From the NCBI GenBank assembly GCA_944385415.1, contig CALWXC010000010.1:22320-86319 (forward strand): a DNA stretch of 64,000 bases, in the 5' to 3' direction. A program made the position numbers and the translations under genes. Under the pieces are notes generated by a model. The model ran no database searches and had not been told where the DNA came from. It was given only the letters and a program-made list of their open reading frames with translations. This DNA is from an uncultured Oscillospiraceae bacterium. GTDB taxonomy: Bacteria; Bacillota; Clostridia; Oscillospirales; Oscillospiraceae. This document shows, one piece after another, positions 57,968 through 64,000 of the stretch (within the stretch, counting starts at the first letter, position 1; each line of letters opens with the position of its first letter).

Positions 57968-59275
57968 ATGAAAAAAGTACTTGCACTTGCCTTGGCCCTT
58001 ATGCTTTGCGTTGGGATGTTTGCCGGCTGCGGTGAAAAGTCTGCATCCCAGAATATAGAGGGCGGCACCCAGACGTCCGATACACAGACCGGCGGCACCA
58101 GCGGCGATCCTGCGGAACTGACGCTGTGGCTGCCCATCTACCAGTTCGGTGACGGCATCAGCGACGAGGAGTTCTGGAATCAAAAGCTCGATGCCTTTGA
58201 AGCCGAGAACAACTGTGTGGTCAACCTGGAGATCCTCTCCTGGTCCGACTATGCCACCGTTATTTATACCGGCATGCTGTCCGGCGCCGGTGAAGGTCCG
58301 GATGTGGTCTATGTCACCGAGACGTATGACTTGATCAACGCCGGTTTGCTGGCACCGTTGGACGAGTACATCACCGAAGAGGACCAGGAGAAGTATGTGT
58401 TCCTGGACCAGGGCGCTTACAATGCCGAGGGACAGCTCTGCACCTGGCCCATGATGGCGGGCAACCCCTGCGTCGTCTTCTACAACATGGATATGCTTGC
58501 CGCTGCCGGCATCACTGAGCTGCCCACCACTTGGGATGAGTTCTATGATGTCTGCGTTGCCCTCAAAGAGACCAACCCTGACGTCTGGCCCTTTATCCAG
58601 TCCTGGGGTGCCACCAACGGCGTTTCCGCCATGCTGGCCAGCTTCTGGCCCTTCTTCTTCCAGGCTGGCGGCACGGTTCTCGACGATCAAGGCAACTTGA
58701 ACCTGGACAGCGATGCTACGCTGGAAGTTTTGAACTTCATCAACAAGCTGAAAGCGGACGGCATCTTTGACGACAGCATCGTTACGATGGATGACCCCAA
58801 CGGCAAGTTTGTCAACGGCGAAGCCGCCATCATCATCAATGGTACCGGTAACGCGGCTACCTATACCGAGCAGGGCATCAACTGGCAGTGCAGCCTGGGT
58901 CTCGAAGGCTCCGGTGGACTGGCTACCAACTTCTCGGTTGACTCTCTGGCCGTGGCCAGCTACTGCGAGGAAAAGGCGCTTGCGGCTGACCTCATCAAGT
59001 ACATTACCAGCGCGGAGTGCATGGATGATTACCATGAGCAGATCTACGGCATGCCGTCTCTGACCACCGATGCCACCTACACCGAGCCTGAACCCTTCCA
59101 GAGCATGTACACCAACGATGCCGACAAGATGCACGTTGTGCCTTCCTTCGAGGGCTCCGCTTCCTTCATGGACCAGTTCCAGCAGAATGTGCAGGGCATG
59201 CTGATGGGCCAGCTCACGCCTGAGCAGGTCATTGAGCAGACCATGACCTACTACAACGAGCAGATTGTTTCCTGA
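57968..59275 (+). CDS. Sugar ABC transporter substrate-binding lipoprotein
   Basis: A 435-residue CUT1-type extracellular sugar-binding protein (family 1). The signal peptide and lipobox (LMLCVGMFAGC, Cys near residue 20) precede a Gly/Thr/Ser linker; mature motifs include LTLWLPIYQFGDG, DVVYVTETYDLINAGLLAPL, LPTTWDEFYDVCVAL and VNGEAAIIINGTG. The ATG at 57968 follows AAGGAGGAAATC. Its position after nagZ makes an aminosugar or anhydro-muropeptide the most likely ligand. The attenuator after it should raise its dose over the permeases. Confidence 0.93.
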   Translation: MKKVLALALALMLCVGMFAGCGEKSASQNIEGGTQTSDTQTGGTSGDPAELTLWLPIYQFGDGISDEEFWNQKLDAFEAENNCVVNLEILSWSDYATVIYTGMLSGAGEGPDVVYVTETYDLINAGLLAPLDEYITEEDQEKYVFLDQGAYNAEGQLCTWPMMAGNPCVVFYNMDMLAAAGITELPTTWDEFYDVCVALKETNPDVWPFIQSWGATNGVSAMLASFWPFFFQAGGTVLDDQGNLNLDSDATLEVLNFINKLKADGIFDDSIVTMDDPNGKFVNGEAAIIINGTGNAATYTEQGINWQCSLGLEGSGGLATNFSVDSLAVASYCEEKALAADLIKYITSAECMDDYHEQIYGMPSLTTDATYTEPEPFQSMYTNDADKMHVVPSFEGSASFMDQFQQNVQGMLMGQLTPEQVIEQTMTYYNEQIVS

Positions 59276-59286
59276 CAGCTTTCTGA

Positions 59287-59330
59287 AAAAACCGGGCATT
59301 GCCGGAGACCGACTATGCCCGGTTTTTCCT
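59287..59330 (+). terminator. Attenuator between binding protein and permeases
   Basis: AAAAACCGGGCAT (59287-59299)/ATGCCCGGTTTTT (59315-59327), then CC and TTTTT. Partial read-through is expected. Confidence 0.8.
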
Positions 59331-59361
59331 TTTTAAAAAGCGAAATGAGTGTGGTGAGAGA

Positions 59362-60264
59362 ATGTTTAAAACGAAAGGGAGGGCATCGTCCCCTCTGATG
59401 CGCCGACAGGCCGCATATGGAATTGCGTATATCACACCGGGTATGCTGATATTCCTGGTCTTCTGTATTGCGCCCATTTTTATGACGGTGTTTTACAGCT
59501 TCACACAGTACAATCTGGCCCAGCCGCCCGAGTGGATCAATTTAGAGAATTACCAGAAGGTATTCACCAACTCTCAGCTGCGACGGGCTCTGTTCAACAC
59601 CGTAATCTATGTGATCATCACCGTACCGCTCCAGACGCTGCTGGCCATGTTTGTGGCAAACTTCCTGGCGGAGTACTTGAATAACCGGTATGGACGCTTT
59701 TTGCGCAGCGTCATCTTTATTCCCACACTGGCGTCCTATGTGGCCGCCGCTTCCGTATGGGAAGTGATCCTGGCGTCCAAAGGCGGATTGCTCAATGAGA
59801 TCCTGGGCATCTTCGGCGTAGGCCCGTTCAACTGGCTGGGAGAACCCACATCGGCGCTGATCTGCGTATCCCTGGTGGCCGTGTGGAAGAGCGTTGGTTA
59901 TTTTACCATTATCTTCTACGCCGGTATTATGAACGTCGATGTCAGCGTGCGGGAGGCGGCGCTGATCGACGGCGCTACGCCAAGTCAGCGGTTTTGGAAG
60001 ATTACTGCCCCGCTGCTCAAGCCCATTACCTATCTGAATGTGACCCTGGGCATTATCTGGTCTTTCCAGGCGTTTGACATTGTTTATAAGCTCACCGGCG
60101 GCGGACCGTTCGGCGCCACTTCCACGGTTGCTTATATCATCTATGCCTATGCGTTCCAGGATTTCCGGATTGGCTATGCCAGTGCGGTTGCCGTGCTGCT
60201 GTTGCTGGTCATTCTTCTGGTCCACTTTATCCAGCAGCATTTCTTTGAAGGGAAGGAGGACTGA
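59362..60264 (+). CDS. ABC sugar permease, MalF-like
   Basis: A 300-residue binding-protein-dependent permease with six membrane helices and the cytoplasmic EAA loop EAALIDGATPSQRFWKITAP (about residues 200-219) that contacts the ATPase. GGGPFGATSTVAYIIYAYAF near the C-terminus is typical of CUT1 MalF/UgpA proteins. The ATG at 59362 follows GGTGAGAGA; the first 21 codons of an open frame from 59299 overlap the attenuator and are rejected. It lies two bases before the MalG-like gene. Confidence 0.95.
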   Translation: MFKTKGRASSPLMRRQAAYGIAYITPGMLIFLVFCIAPIFMTVFYSFTQYNLAQPPEWINLENYQKVFTNSQLRRALFNTVIYVIITVPLQTLLAMFVANFLAEYLNNRYGRFLRSVIFIPTLASYVAAASVWEVILASKGGLLNEILGIFGVGPFNWLGEPTSALICVSLVAVWKSVGYFTIIFYAGIMNVDVSVREAALIDGATPSQRFWKITAPLLKPITYLNVTLGIIWSFQAFDIVYKLTGGGPFGATSTVAYIIYAYAFQDFRIGYASAVAVLLLLVILLVHFIQQHFFEGKED

Positions 60265-60266
60265 AC

Positions 60267-61091
60267 ATGATACAGAGAGAACGCCGCGGCTGGCGCTTTA
60301 TCGTGGGTGTGATTTTGGTCACGCTGTTTGCCGTGATGTGTATTGTCCCGCTGGTGTATATGATTCTGGTCTCCTTTGCCGATACTACAACCATGTATAT
60401 CCGCTGGAGCGATATAAAACTTTTTGACTTCTTCAACTACCGCTATCTCTTTGAAAACCGCAATTTTGGCCGTCCCATTCTCAACAGCCTGATTGTGGTT
60501 GTGATCAGCGTAATCGCTGTCGATCTGCTCAGCTGCACCATGGCTTACGGCTTTGCAAAAAAGCCCATCCCCGGCAAAAAGGGACTGTTTAATATTGTCC
60601 TTTCCACCATGATGATTCCGACTCAGGTGGTGTTTATCTCGCTGTATGTCATGATGCGGCAGTGGCATCTGCTGAATACCTATATCGCTTTGGTGATTCC
60701 ACTGATCGGCGCGTTCGGCGTCTTTATGATGCGGCAGTTTATCAGCGGTGTGCCAAATGATTTTATGGAGGCAGCACAGATTGACGGGTGCAGTGAGATA
60801 CGCATCTATACGCAGGTTGTCCTGCCCATGGTCAAGCCGGCCAGAATCACGTTGGCCATCTTTACCTTCAATTCCGCGTGGAACGCGCTGCTCTGGCCGC
60901 TGATTGCAGCTACCAAAAACGAGATGCAGACCTTGACCGTTGCAACCAGCTCTCTTACCAGCTATTTTGCCACGAACTACGGTCCCCCCATGGCGGCTGC
61001 CACCCTGTCTTTCCTGGTGCCTTTTGTTCTCTACTGCTTTATGCAGAAGCAATTTGTAGAAGGCATCGCCCTCGGCGGTGTAAAAGGATGA
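60267..61091 (+). CDS. ABC sugar permease, MalG-like
   Basis: A 274-residue permease, six helices, with the EAA loop FMEAAQIDGCSEIRIYTQVV (about 170-189) and the typical end FVEGIALGGVKG. It pairs with the preceding permease. No ATPase gene follows; CUT1 importers of Firmicutes often borrow a shared MsmK/MsmX-type ATPase encoded elsewhere. The start at 60267 follows GGGAAGGAGGACTGAAC. Confidence 0.95.
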   Translation: MIQRERRGWRFIVGVILVTLFAVMCIVPLVYMILVSFADTTTMYIRWSDIKLFDFFNYRYLFENRNFGRPILNSLIVVVISVIAVDLLSCTMAYGFAKKPIPGKKGLFNIVLSTMMIPTQVVFISLYVMMRQWHLLNTYIALVIPLIGAFGVFMMRQFISGVPNDFMEAAQIDGCSEIRIYTQVVLPMVKPARITLAIFTFNSAWNALLWPLIAATKNEMQTLTVATSSLTSYFATNYGPPMAAATLSFLVPFVLYCFMQKQFVEGIALGGVKG

Positions 61092-61573
61092 GCGCTTCGC
61101 TCATCCTTGCGCCGGGCGGGGCGGACAGGCTCCCGGAATGCATCGAAATTTTTCGCGACACCGCCATTTGGAGCCAATACTTTGCGGAGGGCGACAGGCT
61201 CCAGCGTTCCTTAAACAGAGCCATTGAACGCGGAGAGCTTTGGTGTGCGCTTACGCCGGCAAACGAAATTGTCGGTGTCATGCGTGTTGTTCCCAGGGGC
61301 TTTTGCGGCCTGTATTCCTATCTATCGCTCATCGGGGTAGCCCCGTCGGCCCGTGGAAGGGGCGTCGGCCGCTTCCTGATGGGCGAATTTGAGCGTATGG
61401 CGCGGGAAGACGGCTGCTGCAGAACAAGTCTTTTGGTGAGTGCATTCAACGCGTCCGCGCTGGAGTTTTATCACGCTCTGGGGTATTGGGAGCTGGGTGC
61501 CATACCGGATGCCGTAAAACCCGGCATTACGGAGCATGTGCTGCTGAAAGACCTGTGCACTTGGGAGGTGTGA
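61088..61573 (+). CDS. GNAT acetyltransferase of the recycling operon
   Basis: A 161-residue GNAT. The acetyl-CoA loop is GVAPSARGRGVGRFLMGEFE (residues about 79-98), flanked by IVGVMRVVPRGFCG and SLLVSAFNASALEFYHALGY. The start overlaps the permease stop by ATGA, so it belongs to this transcript. A substrate among imported aminosugars or muropeptides is a natural guess (for example N-acetylation of de-acetylated murein, or amino-acid detoxification) but is not supported by specific residues. Confidence 0.88.
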   Translation: MSASLILAPGGADRLPECIEIFRDTAIWSQYFAEGDRLQRSLNRAIERGELWCALTPANEIVGVMRVVPRGFCGLYSYLSLIGVAPSARGRGVGRFLMGEFERMAREDGCCRTSLLVSAFNASALEFYHALGYWELGAIPDAVKPGITEHVLLKDLCTWEV

Positions 61574-61576
61574 GAA

Positions 61577-62449
61577 ATGCTCACGGATGCTTTGGACGTG
61601 AAGCAGCTGCTGGCGCCGTGGGACTATACGTCCGATGCGGTTCAGACCTATGGCCGGGCGCTGAAATCCGCCATGCGGCATTCGGCGGCCAGGGCCGTAT
61701 TGGAGCATACGGTTTCTGCCTATGAGGCGGGGGAGGACGTCGGTATACGGGACGTTCTTGCAAAGATGGACTCCTTTGCCAATGCATGCGGAGAAAGCGC
61801 TTATACAATGCGTATGCTGCCGTATCTTTGTCTGCTGGAACCGGCGAAGGCAAAATACGCCGCCGCGGGTCTGAGCGAGACGATTTACCACGATTCCTTT
61901 GGGGATCTTCTGTGGAAGACCCGGGAATGCCACAAGGTCTACGGGGTTTGGGGTTCCTTTGTTGCACCATGGTTTTATCGCTTTTTTGAATTGCGCTGTT
62001 TTGCGCTGGGAAGGCTTCAGTTTGAAGCTGTCTCCTTCCAGGCCGATGCACCGCTTCCGCGCGGTGAGCGCGTAATCAATGTCCATATTCCGTCCAGCGG
62101 TCCGCTGTGCGTGTCCCAGTGCGAGGACGCTTATGCGCAAGCTGTGAACTTTTTCGGCTTTGCGCCGGGGAATACCGTACCGTTTGTCTGTGACTCCTGG
62201 CTGCTTCACCCGCTGTGTGCCCAGCTGCCGGAGGACTCCGGTATCCGGCGCTTTGCTGCGAACTATCAGCTGCTGTACGTCATAGACGACCCGAACTATT
62301 CGGACCTGTGGATTCTCTTTGGCAAACCCTGGGACGGGAACGCATCCGCGCTGCCGGAGGATACCGCCCTGCGGCGGATCTTCAAACGGCATCTGCTCTC
62401 CAAAGGGACTGTCGGGCGCGGATATGGACTGTATCTTAGAAAAGGATAA
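61577..62449 (+). CDS. NAT_N/GNAT_C (DUF5596) acyltransferase-like protein
   Basis: A 290-residue protein whose N-terminal helical part (about 1-130) and C-terminal GNAT-like fold (about 135-290: EAVSFQADAPLPRGERVINVH, FGFAPGNTVPFVCDSWLLHP, NYQLLYVIDDPN) match the paired NAT_N and GNAT_C domains now found in many gut Firmicutes. No classical acetyl-CoA R/QxxGxG motif is present, so a different acyl donor or a binding role is possible. It lies three bases after the GNAT gene. Specific function unknown. Confidence 0.78.
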   Translation: MLTDALDVKQLLAPWDYTSDAVQTYGRALKSAMRHSAARAVLEHTVSAYEAGEDVGIRDVLAKMDSFANACGESAYTMRMLPYLCLLEPAKAKYAAAGLSETIYHDSFGDLLWKTRECHKVYGVWGSFVAPWFYRFFELRCFALGRLQFEAVSFQADAPLPRGERVINVHIPSSGPLCVSQCEDAYAQAVNFFGFAPGNTVPFVCDSWLLHPLCAQLPEDSGIRRFAANYQLLYVIDDPNYSDLWILFGKPWDGNASALPEDTALRRIFKRHLLSKGTVGRGYGLYLRKG

Positions 62450-62454
62450 GCCAC

Positions 62455-62484
62455 GGGGATACTTGGTCCAGGTATCCCCCTTTT
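62455..62484 (+). terminator. Terminator before the epimerase gene
   Basis: GGGGATAC (62455-62462)/GTATCCCC (62472-62479) followed by CTTTT. Confidence 0.6.
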
Positions 62485-62593
62485 GCATGATCAGAGGGAT
62501 TTGGAACGACGTAAGAAAAACGATGGCACTGTGGCCAAGCTGCTGTTTGTGTGCCTTGCACAGTGCAGACCATTTTGAATCTGGGGGAAACTC

Positions 62594-63700
62594 ATGAAAA
62601 TAACCGGTTTTCGATTGGGGCTGCTCTCCGCTCCGCTGCGTGTGCCGTTTCGCACGGCACTGCGAGAGGTCAGCCATGTCCATGATATTGTGGTGGAGCT
62701 GCATACGGCGGATGGTGCCGTGGGCAGGGGAGAGGCGCCGCCCACGGCTGCGGTCACAGGTGAGACCCTGGGGTCCATTGAAGCCGCCTTGCGCGGTCAC
62801 ATCTGCCCGGCGCTGGTGGGAAAAGAAGTCGCGTCCCTGGAGGAGCTCTGCTCCGCCATCAGCCAAAGCATCGTCGGTAACACCAGCGCCAAGGCTGCGG
62901 CGGAGATGGCCGTTTGGGATCTTTATGCCCAGCAATGCAATCTGCCCCTATACAAACTGCTCGGCGGTGGCCGAACCACTCTTACAACCGATATCACCAT
63001 CAGCGTAAACGATCCGGAAACCATGGAACGCGATACGGTGGATGCCCTGTCCAAAGATTATGACACGCTGAAAATAAAGGTTGGGGAGAATCCGGCGCTG
63101 GATCTTGCACGGCTTCGCGCCGTGCGGGCAGCGGCGCCGGAAGCGATAATCCGGATTGACGCAAACCAGGCCTGGACGCCCCGCCAAGCGGTGCGGCTGC
63201 TGGACAATATGCAGTCGGAAGGCTTGAACATTGAGCTGGTGGAGCAGCCGGTCAAGGCCCGGGACCTGGAGGGACTGCAGTTTGTGACGGACCATTCACC
63301 GGTACCCGTCATGGCAGATGAGAGCATGTTTTCACCGCTGGACGCCATGACCATTCTGCAACGCCATGCGGCGGACTATGTGAATATCAAGCTGATGAAA
63401 TGCGGCGGCCTTTCCAATGCTCTCAAGATTCTCTCTGCGGCGGAGGTGTACGGCGTGGAGTGTATGATCGGCTGCATGCTGGAGGCAAAGGTCAGCGTAA
63501 CCGCCGCGGTGCATCTGGCTTGCGCCAAGGGCGCGATTACCAGGGTTGATCTGGATGGGCCGGCGCTGTGCAGCGCCGATCCTGTGGACGGCGGCGCCAT
63601 TTTCTGTGGAAAACACATTCAACTTACAGACGCACCGGGCCTGGGTATACATGGTATTTCCGGATTGCGGTATCTGGACGGAACCCCAATTGCAATCTGA
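62594..63700 (+). CDS. L-Ala-D/L-Glu epimerase (dipeptide epimerase)
   Basis: A 368-residue enolase-superfamily enzyme. The KxK motif is TLKIKVG (about residues 157-163), the metal ligands are IIRIDANQAW (Asp near 190), ELVEQPV (Glu near 216) and VMADESMF (Asp near 241); the second catalytic Lys is in NIKLMKCGG (about 264-272). This is the pattern of YkfB/YcjG-type epimerases that convert L-Ala-D-Glu from murein into L-Ala-L-Glu. The ATG at 62594 follows TGGGGGAAACTC. It completes the recycling locus by handling the stem peptide. Confidence 0.93.
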   Translation: MKITGFRLGLLSAPLRVPFRTALREVSHVHDIVVELHTADGAVGRGEAPPTAAVTGETLGSIEAALRGHICPALVGKEVASLEELCSAISQSIVGNTSAKAAAEMAVWDLYAQQCNLPLYKLLGGGRTTLTTDITISVNDPETMERDTVDALSKDYDTLKIKVGENPALDLARLRAVRAAAPEAIIRIDANQAWTPRQAVRLLDNMQSEGLNIELVEQPVKARDLEGLQFVTDHSPVPVMADESMFSPLDAMTILQRHAADYVNIKLMKCGGLSNALKILSAAEVYGVECMIGCMLEAKVSVTAAVHLACAKGAITRVDLDGPALCSADPVDGGAIFCGKHIQLTDAPGLGIHGISGLRYLDGTPIAI

Positions 63701-63807
63701 GCTGTGCGCTTTAAAAATCCGTATTTGCTTTTTAAAAGGTACATTTTCCTTGGCGGTTTGCAGAAACCACCCAATCGAAAGGCCCATGGGCTGCTGTAAA
63801 ATCAGGG

Positions 63808-63860
63808 ATAAAAAGATAGGCTGGACAACCGGAAAAAGGTTGCCCAGTCTATCTTTTTAT
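63808..63860 (+). terminator. Terminator at the end of the recycling locus
   Basis: ATAAAAAGATAGGCTGGACAACC-type left arm (63808-63830) against 63838-63860, with two mismatches, ending in TTTTT. Confidence 0.85.
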
Positions 63861-64000
63861 GAGCACAGTATTTCTGGGAATGATGGTTTTCGTGCATTTC
63901 GGCGCGGCCAGTGGTTTTATCTGCGGTAAGCGTAAAATCTAACCACGCCTTGTTCCAATAAGTGTAATATGAAACAATACCTCCGTGTAGTGTCAGACAG
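63861..64000. other. No gene recognised
   Basis: The last 140 bases lie after the terminator and hold no RBS-led open frame on either strand and no hairpin of note. The next gene probably begins beyond the window. Confidence 0.6.

Noticed and set aside
57944..59299. 451-residue minus-strand frame across the binding-protein gene
   Set aside because: Low-complexity His/Gly/Val composition; the plus-strand gene has a lipobox, RBS and family motifs.
63546..63929. 127-residue plus-strand frame beyond the epimerase
   Set aside because: It begins inside the epimerase gene in another frame and runs through the terminator.

Overview
The window is one contiguous stretch of chromosome from a high-GC (by eye about 60 %), endospore-forming Firmicute of the class Clostridia. 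The best guess is a gut Oscillospiraceae-type organism (Flavonifractor/Intestinimonas/Oscillibacter-like). This rests on spoIIE, the ylxM-ffh-rpsP-khpA-rimM-trmD cluster, miaB-mutS, a PadR/HAAS/DUF4097 operon, a DUF2871 cassette, LanFEG-RK type genes and AGGAGG-type ribosome binding sites. No rRNA, tRNA, CRISPR array, phage or intact insertion sequence was seen, so the species call is inference only.

Layout. 1-3.2 kb: mutS (cut by the window edge) and miaB on the minus strand. 3.3-9.7 kb: a TIM-barrel protein, an Fe-S type Rrf2 regulator, then an insertion-like block (unknown 343-aa gene; PadR-HAAS-DUF4097 operon), then nifS-iscU. 9.8-14.4 kb: GNAT, HAD phosphatase, a BclA-like small protein, rpsO and pnp with structured leaders. 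14.5-17 kb: two overlapping membrane GGDEF proteins. 17.1-19.9 kb: spoIIE and a CYTH phosphatase. 20-22.2 kb: a TetR gene with three small membrane proteins. 22.2-27.2 kb: a ProX-type deacylase, a flavin reductase and the SRP/ribosome-maturation cluster. 27.3-30.4 kb: a 1,007-aa secreted, SLH-anchored phosphodiester glycosidase, followed by a decayed SLH gene. 31-33.3 kb: small accessory genes (P-loop kinase, macro domain, DUF2200, XRE). 33.4-37 kb: a tightly overlapping six-gene minus-strand operon ending in a DUF5714-arsenate-reductase fusion.

37-40.4 kb is a decay zone. It holds an orphan C-terminal remnant, a frameshifted and 3'-truncated response regulator, and a VTC polyphosphate-polymerase-like gene whose 3' end is fused by deletion to a beta-helix lipoprotein that has lost its own start. 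40.5-44.9 kb is a lantibiotic-immunity-like ABC transporter divergent from its two-component system, with three phased direct repeats between them. 45-51.2 kb: TetR and XRE regulators with small membrane partners, flavodoxin, alpha/beta hydrolase, YcxB-like protein and RtcB. 51.2-52.6 kb: a sodium:neurotransmitter-type symporter broken by a small deletion.

53-63.7 kb is the most coherent accessory system: a cell-wall recycling locus. anmK faces a plus-strand operon of a beta-lactamase-fold serine hydrolase, murQ, nagZ, a sugar ABC importer (lipoprotein and two permeases, no ATPase), a GNAT, a NAT_N/GNAT_C acyltransferase-like protein and an L-Ala-D/L-Glu epimerase. All the enzymes lack export signals, so the simplest reading is ABC-driven import of muropeptides or anhydro-disaccharide followed by cytoplasmic breakdown. 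This is an alternative to the PTS (MurP) route usually linked to murQ.
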